Below are positions 14,719 through 23,567 of a DNA stretch of 64,000 nt, piece by piece. Numbering within the stretch: position 1 is the stretch's first letter; each line of letters starts with the position of its first letter. The translations under genes and the position numbers were made by a program. Origin of the DNA: CAYNST01 sp964546435. Lineage in GTDB: Bacteria > Pseudomonadota > Gammaproteobacteria > Pseudomonadales > Cellvibrionaceae. The notes under the pieces were generated by a model. That model was not told where the DNA came from. It saw nothing but the letters and a program-made list of their open reading frames with translations, and ran no database searches. The DNA lies in contig CAZJKJ010000002.1 of the NCBI GenBank assembly GCA_964546435.1, positions 1-64,000 on the forward strand, given 5' to 3'.

Positions 14719-17297
14719 TGAAGCACACCGCCACCCCGCCAGCAACTTCCAGCACTCCAGAGGAAGCTGAAGCCCAGTCATTCACACCGACTACCGGATT
14801 GACACGCCGGCAGTTCGCAAAAATGCAGGCAGGTGCTGTGGCCGCAGCGGCATTAAGTTTGCCGGACACCGCGCTTGCCCAGAACCTGGTGACCAACCGC
14901 GAACTGACCAAGCTGAAATGGGACAAGGCGCCGTGCCGGTTCTGCGGCGTCGGTTGCGGTGTGATGGTGGCGACGCGCAATAACCGCATTGTTGCAACTC
15001 ATGGCGACATAAAGGCCGAAGTCAATCGTGGCCTGAACTGCGTCAAGGGTTATTTCCTGTCGAAAATACTTTACGGCCCGGACCGACTGCAAAGTCCTCT
15101 GCTGCGAATGAAAGACGGCAAGTACGACAAGCAGGGAGAATTCCAGTCCATCACCTGGGATCAGGCTCTGACCATCATGGCAGACAAAATCCGGGAAGCC
15201 GTACGCGAATCCGGCCCCGACTCCGTTGCCATGATGGGCTCCGGACAATGGACGATCTGGGAGGCATACGCCGCCTCCAAATTCATGAAGGGGGGCCTGC
15301 GAACCAACAATCTTGACCCCAATGCACGCCATTGCATGGCATCGGCTGCCGCCGGCTTTTACCGTACCTTTGGGATGGACGAACCCATGGGCTGCTACGA
15401 CGATATTGAGCATGCCGATGCCTTCGTTCTGTGGGGGTCGAACATGGCCGAGATGCACCCGATACTCTGGAGTCGCATCACCGACCGGCGCCTTTCCTAC
15501 GAACACGTTCAGGTGGCGGTGCTGTCACCCTATGAAACCCGCAGTTTTGAACTTGCCGACATCCCGGTCATTTTCAAACCGCAAACCGATCTGATCCTCC
15601 TCAACTTCATTGCCAATCATATTATCCAGACCGGTAGTGTGAACCGGGAGTTTGTCGATAAGCATACCCGCTTTGTTCGCGGTCAGACCGACATCGGCTA
15701 CGGCTTGCGGGATGAAGACGAGCGCCAGAAAAATGCCAAAGGTGTTGCGACAGCGAATACCTGGCAAGACATGACGCTCGATGAGTTCGCCCGGTTCGTT
15801 GCGCCCTTTACGCTGGAATTTACGGTGAAAGAGACCGGCGTTCCCGAGGAGGCCCTGAAAAAGCTCGCCGCGTTATATGCCGATCCGAAAATTAAAGTCA
15901 TGTCCACCTGGACCATGGGCTTTAACCAGCACACCCGAGGCGTGTGGGCAAATAACATGATTTATAACCTGCACTTGCTGACCGGCAAGATTGCAGAACC
16001 TGGCAACAGTCCGTTCTCGCTCACCGGTCAGCCCTCGGCCTGCGGGTCGGCTCGCGAAGTCGGCACTTTCGTCAACCGGTTACCGGCCGATATGGTGGTG
16101 ACCAATCCGGAACACCGCGCATTTGCCGAAAAAGTCTGGAAACTTCCGCCCGGAACTATCCCGGAGAAGGTCGGCTATCACGCCGTGATGCAAAGCCGGA
16201 AACTCAAGGATGGCGCCATCCGGGTGTACTGGACGCAGGTCTGCAACAACATACAGGCCGGCCCCAACCTGATGCAGGAGACCCTGCCCGGCTGGCGCAA
16301 CCCCGAAGCATTTGTCGTTGTCTCCGACATTTATCCAACGGTGTCTGCACAGGCTGCGGACCTGATTTTGCCGGCCGCCGGCTGGGTTGAAAAAGAAGGC
16401 GCTTTCGGGAACGCCGAGCGTCGCACCCAGTTCTGGCATCAGCTGGTATCGCCCCCCGGTGAAGCCCGATCCGATCTGTGGCAGATCGTGGAGCTGTCCA
16501 GGCGCCTGTCCACCGATGACATATGGCCGAAGGAGTTTCTTGACAGTGCACCCGAATTCAAGGGCAAGAGTCTGTTTCAGGTGCTCTACGCCAATGGTCA
16601 GGTCGATCAGTTTCCGGTAGAAAAAAAGGACGAACATTACCGCAACGACGAGGCCGCCGCCTTCGGGTTCTATATCCAGAAGGGTTTGTTCGAAGAGTAT
16701 GCAAAGTTCGGTCGCGGCAAGGCGCACGACCTGGGACCGTTTGATCTGTACCATCAAGAGCGCGGGTTACGGTGGCCAGTGGTCGATGGCAAAGAGACTC
16801 GCTGGCGCTACCGCGAAGGTTATGACCCTTACGTGGAAAAAGGCAGCGGTTTGCAGTTCTATGGTAAACCGGATAAACGCGCGCTTATTTTCGCCCTGCC
16901 CTTCGAACCCCCGGCTGAGTCACCAGATGAAGAATATCCCTTCTGGCTCAGTACGGGACGAGTGCTGGAGCACTGGCATACCGGCAGCATGACCATGCGG
17001 GTGGAAGAGTTGAACCGCGCTGTCCCCCATGCACTGATTTACATGAATTACGACGACGCACGCGAACTCGGTTTTCGCCGGGGCAGCGAAATCCGGGTCA
17101 TCAGCCGGCGCGGCGACATGCGGGTACGGGTCGAAACCCGGGGTCGGATCAAGCCGCCGCGCGGTTTGGTTTTCATTCCGTTTTTCGACGCGAACCGCCT
17201 GGTCAACAAACTCACCCTGGATGCCACCGATCCAATCTCGTTACAGACGGACTTCAAGAAGTGCGCGGTCCGCCTTGAACTGATCAGTCTGGCATAG
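14718..17297 (+). CDS. napA: Periplasmic nitrate reductase catalytic subunit NapA
   Basis: Reduces nitrate to nitrite in the periplasm at a Mo-bis-MGD centre with one [4Fe-4S] cluster. The 859-residue precursor has a twin-arginine signal with TRRQFAK at residues 29-35 and a hydrophobic stretch ending TALA. The cluster cysteines are C73, C76, C80 and C108. The Mo ligand is C206 in NARHCMASA. Full-length compared with the usual 830 or so. Overlaps napD and precedes napB by 13 bases. Confidence 0.97.
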   Translation: MKHTATPPATSSTPEEAEAQSFTPTTGLTRRQFAKMQAGAVAAAALSLPDTALAQNLVTNRELTKLKWDKAPCRFCGVGCGVMVATRNNRIVATHGDIKAEVNRGLNCVKGYFLSKILYGPDRLQSPLLRMKDGKYDKQGEFQSITWDQALTIMADKIREAVRESGPDSVAMMGSGQWTIWEAYAASKFMKGGLRTNNLDPNARHCMASAAAGFYRTFGMDEPMGCYDDIEHADAFVLWGSNMAEMHPILWSRITDRRLSYEHVQVAVLSPYETRSFELADIPVIFKPQTDLILLNFIANHIIQTGSVNREFVDKHTRFVRGQTDIGYGLRDEDERQKNAKGVATANTWQDMTLDEFARFVAPFTLEFTVKETGVPEEALKKLAALYADPKIKVMSTWTMGFNQHTRGVWANNMIYNLHLLTGKIAEPGNSPFSLTGQPSACGSAREVGTFVNRLPADMVVTNPEHRAFAEKVWKLPPGTIPEKVGYHAVMQSRKLKDGAIRVYWTQVCNNIQAGPNLMQETLPGWRNPEAFVVVSDIYPTVSAQAADLILPAAGWVEKEGAFGNAERRTQFWHQLVSPPGEARSDLWQIVELSRRLSTDDIWPKEFLDSAPEFKGKSLFQVLYANGQVDQFPVEKKDEHYRNDEAAAFGFYIQKGLFEEYAKFGRGKAHDLGPFDLYHQERGLRWPVVDGKETRWRYREGYDPYVEKGSGLQFYGKPDKRALIFALPFEPPAESPDEEYPFWLSTGRVLEHWHTGSMTMRVEELNRAVPHALIYMNYDDARELGFRRGSEIRVISRRGDMRVRVETRGRIKPPRGLVFIPFFDANRLVNKLTLDATDPISLQTDFKKCAVRLELISLA

Positions 17298-17310
17298 GAG
17301 AGACACGACA

Positions 17311-17913
17311 ATGCAGACTCTCCCGACCCGTTTCACCGTCTCCTGTCTCCGCAGCCTGGCTTGCCTGCTGACAAAACCACTGCGGCTCGGAAACATTGCC
17401 ATTGTGTTGGTGCTGATGCAACCGAATGTCGTATGGGCGCAGGGTTCCGATTCTGACGACCCGACGACATCTGCCGACCCGACGACAGAAGACCGGCAGC
17501 CTCTCGATGTGTCGGCGCCCGACGGCATCCGCCCCGGCGGTACCATCGCCCAGGAACCGGTATCGCCGGAAATCGCCGCTGAAGTCAAAACCATGCGCCG
17601 CCCGGCACGCAATTATCCGGAGCAGCCGCCCGTCGTCCCTCACAGCATCCGAGGCTATCAGATCGACAAGAATTTCAATCGCTGCCTGACCTGTCACAGT
17701 CGCAATGCCACTGCGGCCAGCGGTGCGCCCATGGTGAGTGTGACCCACTTTTACGATCGCGACGGACAAGTGCTCGCGGCGGTAGCGCCCCGACGGTATT
17801 TCTGTCTCCAATGCCATGTACCGCAACACGATGTTGATCCCATAAAGGAAAACCGCTTCATGGGAATTGACGAAGTGCTGCAGAAAGCCATGGTGGAGCA
17901 GAACACCAAATAG
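17311..17913 (+). CDS. napB: Periplasmic nitrate reductase diheme cytochrome c NapB
   Basis: Electron-transfer partner of NapA in the periplasm. Two CxxCH heme sites are present (CLTCH and CLQCH), with the family's RNYPEQPPVVPHSI segment before the first. The N-terminus has a long cleavable signal region. Heme attachment would use the Ccm system encoded at the left end of the window. The length (200 residues) is slightly above the family average because of a Ser/Thr/Pro-rich linker after the signal. Confidence 0.95.
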   Translation: MQTLPTRFTVSCLRSLACLLTKPLRLGNIAIVLVLMQPNVVWAQGSDSDDPTTSADPTTEDRQPLDVSAPDGIRPGGTIAQEPVSPEIAAEVKTMRRPARNYPEQPPVVPHSIRGYQIDKNFNRCLTCHSRNATAASGAPMVSVTHFYDRDGQVLAAVAPRRYFCLQCHVPQHDVDPIKENRFMGIDEVLQKAMVEQNTK

Positions 17914-17988
17914 CCATTGCAGAGGCAACGGCTTGCGCCGTTACCGCAATGATGAACGCGACCTGGCGCGCACTGGACGGTACAAACT

Positions 17989-18612
17989 ATGTGGAACACC
18001 ATAAAAACCTATTGGCGCATCTTCAATCGGCCCGCAACCCATTTAAGCCTCGGCCTGCTCAGCATGGGGGGCTTTATTGCGGGGATTATCTTCTGGGGCG
18101 GATTCAATACCGCGCTTGAAGTGACCAACACGGAAACTTTCTGTATCAGCTGTCACGAAATGCAGGCGAATCCCTATGAAGAGCTGAAACCCACGATTCA
18201 TTACACAAACCGGTCCGGCGTCCGCGCGGTTTGCTCCGACTGTCATGTTCCCCACGACTGGACCTTTAAAATCGCGCGCAAAATGGAAGCGTCCAAGGAA
18301 GTCTGGGGTTGGGTCTTCGGCACGATCGACACCCGCGAAAAATTCGTTGCCAAACGCCGCATGCTGGCCGAACGCGAATGGCACCGATTAAAAGCTAACG
18401 ATTCTCTGGAATGTCGCAACTGTCATGAATTCGACTCGATGGACTTCACCCTGCAATCCCCGCGGGCGCGGAAAATGCACTCGACCTCCCTCGCCTCCGG
18501 TGAACTGACCTGCATTGACTGCCATAAAGGGATCGCGCATCAGTTACCGGACATGAGCGGTGTTCCCATGATGGGCCACCTTCCTCTCGGCGATAACAGC
18601 GACGCCGAATAA
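17989..18612 (+). CDS. napC: Tetraheme quinol dehydrogenase NapC (NapC/NirT family)
   Basis: Inner-membrane tetraheme cytochrome passing electrons from quinol to NapAB. One membrane helix (about residues 17-38) is followed by four CxxCH sites: CISCH, CSDCH, CRNCH and CIDCH. The early WGGFNTALE and CISCHEMQ pattern is typical. Last gene of napEDABC. The electron route is therefore NapC only, since no napF, napG or napH is present here. Confidence 0.96.
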   Translation: MWNTIKTYWRIFNRPATHLSLGLLSMGGFIAGIIFWGGFNTALEVTNTETFCISCHEMQANPYEELKPTIHYTNRSGVRAVCSDCHVPHDWTFKIARKMEASKEVWGWVFGTIDTREKFVAKRRMLAEREWHRLKANDSLECRNCHEFDSMDFTLQSPRARKMHSTSLASGELTCIDCHKGIAHQLPDMSGVPMMGHLPLGDNSDAE

Positions 18613-18688
18613 GCGCTGTTCCGCCGCTGACGGCATTCTTCGATCGGCGAGCCGTGTTTTGCGCGCAGTGGCTAGCGTCCGGTAACGA

Positions 18689-19060
18689 TCAACGGTTCAC
18701 AGGTGCACCCACTACAGGCAGTGCCAGGCGCGGCTGCCATTCCCACCACTGCTGGGTGCCTTCCGGCACTTGCCGCTGAGTCTGGTAAACGTCCCAGGTC
18801 ACCAGATAATCGGGGTTCTCCAGGGTTGTTGCGCTGGTATGGTAGCGACCAGGCGGCGCCGCAAACCAGCATCCGGTTTCCGCTGGCAGAATGAAAATCG
18901 CTCCATGCGTGCTGCCTGCGCTGACCAGCTCAATCTTGATGCCCTCGTCTTTGTTTGCTTCGCGCACCCTGCCGGCCAGCAGGTTCTGCTTTACCGGATC
19001 GCCATCGACGTTGAAATAGCTCAACCCGATGACGCAGGTTTTGCCAATTAAGTGTTCCAT
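18689..19060 (-). CDS. Small uncharacterised protein, third gene of the molybdoenzyme operon
   Basis: 123 residues, no signal peptide or membrane segment. The sequence is beta-rich and aromatic-rich towards the C-terminus (WDVYQTQRQVPEGTQQWWEW). It starts MEHLIGKTCVIGLSYFNVDG, which looks like a small barrel (Sm/SH3-like). I do not recognise a named family. A strong AGGAGG lies 6 bases before the ATG, 46 bases after the DmsBC-like gene on the same strand, so it is a real gene and probably co-transcribed. It converges on napC. Confidence 0.65.
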   Translation of the reverse strand: MEHLIGKTCVIGLSYFNVDGDPVKQNLLAGRVREANKDEGIKIELVSAGSTHGAIFILPAETGCWFAAPPGRYHTSATTLENPDYLVTWDVYQTQRQVPEGTQQWWEWQPRLALPVVGAPVNR

Positions 19061-19106
19061 GTATTGCCTCCTGAATCACCGAGCGCAGGCACTCTTAGTA
19101 CAGAGC

Positions 19107-21071
19107 CTAATGACGCAAATGCACCACACCACTGGCAGGATTATCGGCCAGGCCAATATCGCGCGCATGCTCTTCAAAGGCTTTGTTTTTCCAGAAAAAC
19201 GCGCCCGGCATCGTGGTCGGAATCACCAGAATGTAGAACAGGGCGCGGCCAATCAGAGCGGTTGTCAGTCCGATCAGCCCCAGCAGGCTCCATGTCGCGA
19301 GGACAATCATTGAATCGACTCCGGATACCGCTGCCAGCACAGTTCCCAGTCCAAGAATGATACTCAGCAGGAGCAGACTGTTGCGCAGGTGCCAGGTTTT
19401 GCCGAAGGTGGTGCACTGGACGTAGTGGGAGGCAGCGCCTTCATGCTCGGCGCGGTTGAGATCGTGATGGTGAGCGAGCAGACCTGCGCCTTCCAGCAAC
19501 ACGCCCAACATGAAACAACCCGCCAGAACTGCCAGACTTCCATTGACGGGTTCACCGAGCGCAAAGAGCGTCGGCAGCACCAGGCACGACGCCGCCAGCG
19601 CGCCCAGAGACAGGGCATTGCCGGCAAACGAGCTGGCGGTTTGCCAGTGGTTCCAGAACGGCCGGGCTTTGATGCAGTAGCAGCGATACATGTAATAGAG
19701 CCCGCTGGCGCCTGCGACCAGCGCAAAAATGCCCGCACCCCGGGACATGCCCGACCAGGGTGCCACCTGTGTCAGCGCCGTCCAGCCAGTCCCCCATTGT
19801 GCGCCGAGAAGGTCTTCGATCCACGGACTCTGAGGGATGCTGAACAGTGCGAAAACGCCCGTGCCGGTGGCAAACAGGGACAATCCCAGCCCTTCGCGGC
19901 ACATGGGTGAATAACGAAGATTATTGAATCCGCGATAAAAGCGCCATGGCTTACCCAGATGGGAAATACTCATCAACAGACCGAAACCGGTCATGCCCGC
20001 TGCAGCCGCACCCAGCAGCACGCCGATGGAATCCATGACCGTGATAAAGGCGTCGAATCCCAGCAGAGCTCCTATGAACGTAATCGCGAACAGGCCGAAA
20101 GCAGCCTGACAGGACAGCGTAAACAGCACCAGAGGGTTTTCCCGGCTGTTGAGACGGGCCAGATTCCAATGACGGGCTTTACCCGCCTTCTGGTCCACCA
20201 CGGGCCGATACTGGCCTTTTTCGTTGCGGTGATATTTCACCGGTGAAGAATCCGTCCGGCTCATTTCAATAGGCAGAGTCCGCATCTGCTGAAAACGGAT
20301 ATTGGGATGAGTAATTTCATGATCCGGAAAGCCGGGAATCGAGCTGAGGCACTGTTCGCGGTTTTCCGGAATGTTTTCGATAACGCCGAAATCCAGCGCG
20401 TTTCCGACACACGCCGAAACGCACGCGGGTTTGAGACCGACCTCGAGCCGGTCCACACACATGTTGCACTTGCTTACCTGACCTTTGACCGGATCCAGCT
20501 GCGGCGCGTTATACGGGCATACCCAGGTGCAGTAGCCACAGCCGAAACAGGTTTGCGGATCTTGCAGAACTGCGCCGTATTCCACGTGTTTAGTGTACGC
20601 CCGCGTGGGACAACCCTTGAGGCACACCGGATCGTCGCAATGGTTGCAGGCCATGGAAATATTCATGCGCTTGTAATCGGGCCAGGAGCCCCCTTCCACA
20701 TAGCCGACACTGCGGTAGGCGATGTGGGGAGGGTTTTCATTTTTCTCCGAGCACGCCGCTTCGCAGGCGTGGCACCCGATGCAGTTGTCGGCCGTAAAAA
20801 AGAACCCGTGCTGCTTGTTGCGGTTCGGATTGGATCCGACTTCCGGATTTTCGTTGATAAACAGCGACCGGCTTTTCTCCTGGCCGGTGAGATCTACCAG
20901 ATCGATGAGCTGCCCGTAGCGATTTTTTTCCGCTACCGGCTGTTGCGGCAAAAATGCGTAAGGTCGCTCCTCGGTCCGGATTTCCCAATGACTGCTCCGA
21001 CGGGCGGGCTCATTGTCCGGCCGCGCTGTCGCAGGGTCGAAATTCTGCACGATTTTTTCAAACTGACTCAT
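19107..21071 (-). CDS. Fused DmsB-DmsC-like Fe-S and membrane-anchor subunit
   Basis: 654 residues from ATG 21071. The N-terminal third is a DmsB-type ferredoxin with four cysteine clusters for four [4Fe-4S] centres: CIGCHACEAAC, CNHCDDPVCLKGC, CFGCGYCTWVC and CNMC followed by CVSAC. Residues from about 320 onwards form around eight membrane helices like DmsC (quinol-oxidising anchor), with a histidine-containing SHLGKPWRFYRGF segment. No Tat signal, so the Fe-S part should face the cytoplasm. It begins 11 bases after the molybdoenzyme gene, indicating a complex with it. The frame is open 28 codons further upstream, overlapping that gene; not favoured. Confidence 0.88.
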   Translation of the reverse strand: MSQFEKIVQNFDPATARPDNEPARRSSHWEIRTEERPYAFLPQQPVAEKNRYGQLIDLVDLTGQEKSRSLFINENPEVGSNPNRNKQHGFFFTADNCIGCHACEAACSEKNENPPHIAYRSVGYVEGGSWPDYKRMNISMACNHCDDPVCLKGCPTRAYTKHVEYGAVLQDPQTCFGCGYCTWVCPYNAPQLDPVKGQVSKCNMCVDRLEVGLKPACVSACVGNALDFGVIENIPENREQCLSSIPGFPDHEITHPNIRFQQMRTLPIEMSRTDSSPVKYHRNEKGQYRPVVDQKAGKARHWNLARLNSRENPLVLFTLSCQAAFGLFAITFIGALLGFDAFITVMDSIGVLLGAAAAGMTGFGLLMSISHLGKPWRFYRGFNNLRYSPMCREGLGLSLFATGTGVFALFSIPQSPWIEDLLGAQWGTGWTALTQVAPWSGMSRGAGIFALVAGASGLYYMYRCYCIKARPFWNHWQTASSFAGNALSLGALAASCLVLPTLFALGEPVNGSLAVLAGCFMLGVLLEGAGLLAHHHDLNRAEHEGAASHYVQCTTFGKTWHLRNSLLLLSIILGLGTVLAAVSGVDSMIVLATWSLLGLIGLTTALIGRALFYILVIPTTMPGAFFWKNKAFEEHARDIGLADNPASGVVHLRH

Positions 21072-21082
21072 ATTAGTCTCGT

Positions 21083-23272
21083 CTAGAAGGCCCGGCTTTC
21101 CACGTTGATGCGCGCTGCTTCCTTCTGATTCACCGGCTCGATGCGCACGGCGCACTGCTTGAATGCCGGCTGACGCGAGTAGGGATCCAGCAAACCCAGG
21201 GTGAGTCGGTTGACACAGTCGTGAAAGTGAAAAGGTATGAAAACCATGTTGCGGGGCACACGCTGGGTAAGCTGCACCATCACGACCGCATCACCGCGAC
21301 GGCTGGTCAGGCGGACATAACTTTGATGCGCCACGCCTAGGTCCAGGGCCGCATCCGGATTCATTTCCATGTAGGGAGTGGGGCTGAATTTGTTGCAGTT
21401 GCCGATTTTTCCCGTGCGCGTGCGGGTATGAAAATGCTCAACCACCCTGCCGCTGTTCAGCCAGAACGGGTAATCCCGACAGGGTTGTTCATTGTTGTTG
21501 AAGAACTTGACCGGGATCAAATTGGCGCGACCCGATGGTGTCTGATAGCGACCATCGACATACAGTCTTGGCTCGCCTTTGAGACCTTCAGTGCCGTGCC
21601 GAAAGGGCCATTGAATTCCCTTCGCCGCCACGATCTTTTCGTAGGACATGCCCGAGATATCGAGGATGCGGTTATCGCCTCTGGACAGCTGCTTCATTTC
21701 TTCGAAAGCGCCCTCAGGCGTGTCCGGAAAATGTATGCGGGCGCCGTTGTCGAAGCGCTTTGCCATTTCCCGGAATATCCAGAAATCCGGTTTCGAATCG
21801 GCGTAAGGCGGTAACACATTGACGGTCAGATTCACCCGCCGTTCGGTATTGGTATGGCAGCCTTCTTTTTCGGCCCAGACAGCCGCGGGCAGATAGACGT
21901 GGGAATATTTGTTGGTTTCCACATCTTCATACACATCCTGAACCACCAGAAAATCGAGATTTTCAAACGCTCTGCGAATGCGCGCCTGGTTGGGCATGGA
22001 CGTGAGGGGATTGGTGGCCACCAGCCACAGACCCTTGATCTGACCGGATTCGATGGCTGGAAAAATATCGGTTTGGGCCAGGCCGCGCTTTTGCGGGAAA
22101 AATTCCTGATCAATTCCCCAGAAAGCAGCAATCTCTTCCCGATGCGCCGGATTCTCCAGAAGCCGGTACCCAGGCAGCCCCGAACAGGACGACCACTCGC
22201 GGGTTCCCATGGCATTGCACTGCCCTGTAATGGACAGGCTGGTGCCACCGGGTTTGCCAATATTGCCGGTAATCAGATTGAGATTATTGATATTGCAGAC
22301 GCCGTCTGAACCGTGAGTGCTCTGATTGATCCCCATGGTCCAGATACTCATGGCGGCCGGCGCGCGGGCGTAAATTCTGGCGACGTGGCGAATGGTGTCT
22401 TCATCGATTCCGCACAGGTGCTGGGCCGACTTGGGATCACAGGTTTCGACCAGCGCGCGCAGTTCGTCGAAGCCGTTGGTGTGGGCATCGATATAGGTCT
22501 GATCCTGCAACCCTTCCTTGATGATGACATGCATCATCGCGTTGATCAGCACACAGTCGGTGCCGGGGGTGATGGGCAGATGGATGTCGGCAAACTGGGC
22601 CAGCATGGTGACCCTCGGGTCCACCACAATGAGAGGAAACCTGCGTTTTTCCAACGCCTCTTTGAGCCGCCAGTAAATGATGGGGTGCTGTTCCGGCAGA
22701 TTGGAGCCAAACGCCATCAGGCAATGGGTGTGCTCAAAGTCGTCATAGCATCCGGGCGGCCCGTCGGATCCGAATGATCTTTTATAACCACTCACCGCCG
22801 AAGCCATGCACAGCGTGGTATTGCCATCGTAATTATTGGTACCGATACAGCCGCGCACCAGTTTTCCCAGAGAATAAAATTCTTCCGTCAACAGTTGTCC
22901 TGTCGATACCACTGCAAAGGCGTCCCGGCCATATCTTTCCTGAATCTGTTTGATGTTGGCGGCGGTAACATCCAGGGCTGTGTCCCAGGTGGTTTTCTGA
23001 AACGGGTCGTAATGCTTCCCACGCATCAGCGGCTGGGTGCCGCGCCCGGGACTGGTGAACAGATCGTGCTCCAGCAAGCCTTTGATACACAGCTTGCCCC
23101 GATTGACGTCCGCACCCGCGTGACCGCGGCTGGTGATTACACGCCGGTTTTCATCCAGACCAATCTCGATGGCACAGCCCGTCGAGCAATAATTGCAGGT
23201 GGTGTATTTCCACTCCTTCACCGGCTTCGGCGGGATGACGATGGGTTTGCGTTTTCGGCGTCCGAAGAGCAT
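21083..23272 (-). CDS. Cytosolic molybdopterin oxidoreductase, nitrate-reductase-like (NasC/NarB/NapA branch)
   Basis: 729 residues from ATG 23272. Contains an N-terminal [4Fe-4S] site (C26, C29, C33, C62), the bis-MGD fold and a C-terminal MGD-binding domain. The likely Mo ligand is C155 in NTTLCMASAV, followed by GYKRSFGSDGPPGCYDD as in assimilatory nitrate reductases. It lacks a Tat signal: the N-terminus is basic, then proline-rich, so it should stay in the cytoplasm. The electron partner encoded next is a DmsB-DmsC fusion rather than a ferredoxin or flavoprotein. Nitrate as substrate is probable but not proven. The frame continues to 23329 without homology. Preceded by a sigma-54-type promoter. 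Confidence 0.85.
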   Translation of the reverse strand: MLFGRRKRKPIVIPPKPVKEWKYTTCNYCSTGCAIEIGLDENRRVITSRGHAGADVNRGKLCIKGLLEHDLFTSPGRGTQPLMRGKHYDPFQKTTWDTALDVTAANIKQIQERYGRDAFAVVSTGQLLTEEFYSLGKLVRGCIGTNNYDGNTTLCMASAVSGYKRSFGSDGPPGCYDDFEHTHCLMAFGSNLPEQHPIIYWRLKEALEKRRFPLIVVDPRVTMLAQFADIHLPITPGTDCVLINAMMHVIIKEGLQDQTYIDAHTNGFDELRALVETCDPKSAQHLCGIDEDTIRHVARIYARAPAAMSIWTMGINQSTHGSDGVCNINNLNLITGNIGKPGGTSLSITGQCNAMGTREWSSCSGLPGYRLLENPAHREEIAAFWGIDQEFFPQKRGLAQTDIFPAIESGQIKGLWLVATNPLTSMPNQARIRRAFENLDFLVVQDVYEDVETNKYSHVYLPAAVWAEKEGCHTNTERRVNLTVNVLPPYADSKPDFWIFREMAKRFDNGARIHFPDTPEGAFEEMKQLSRGDNRILDISGMSYEKIVAAKGIQWPFRHGTEGLKGEPRLYVDGRYQTPSGRANLIPVKFFNNNEQPCRDYPFWLNSGRVVEHFHTRTRTGKIGNCNKFSPTPYMEMNPDAALDLGVAHQSYVRLTSRRGDAVVMVQLTQRVPRNMVFIPFHFHDCVNRLTLGLLDPYSRQPAFKQCAVRIEPVNQKEAARINVESRAF

Positions 23273-23363
23273 GGGCAACTCACTGATCTGGATGAATTCG
23301 GCAATTGATCGACACACGGTTGCAAACACTCAGCAACAATACGGGCGCCGGCGAATCCAGCAG

Positions 23364-23380
23364 AGCAATATGTATACCAG
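23364..23380 (-). promoter_or_regulatory. Sigma-54 promoter upstream of the molybdoenzyme operon
   Basis: On the minus strand the element reads CTGGTATACATATTGCT. GG and GC are separated by exactly 10 bases and the flanks fit YTGGYAYR-N4-TTGCW. Start predicted near 23353, about 80 bases before the ATG at 23272. Sigma-54 promoters often drive nitrogen-controlled genes. Confidence 0.6.
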
Positions 23381-23440
23381 ATGAATTTTCTATGATTTTC
23401 AACAGGTTGCGAAACCAGCTGAAACTAAACATGTCCCAAG

Positions 23441-23470
23441 CAGGTGCACCTGTATTTATTCAGTGCACAC
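23441..23470. promoter_or_regulatory. Paired GTGCAC palindromes, candidate enhancer sites
   Basis: CAGGTGCACCTG is a perfect 12-bp palindrome (23441-23452). A second GTGCAC core lies at 23463-23468, 19 bases centre to centre. They stand about 90-115 bases upstream of the predicted sigma-54 start, where enhancer-binding proteins bind. The arrangement is not the classical NtrC TGCACC-N5-GGTGCA. Confidence 0.45.
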
Positions 23471-23567
23471 TGGCGGACAATGGTTGCGCCCCGAGTGTGC
23501 GGTCGCAATATGCAAACGCTCCGATGCGGTGCATTTATGACGGGACGCCGACCGGGATCCGAGGTTC

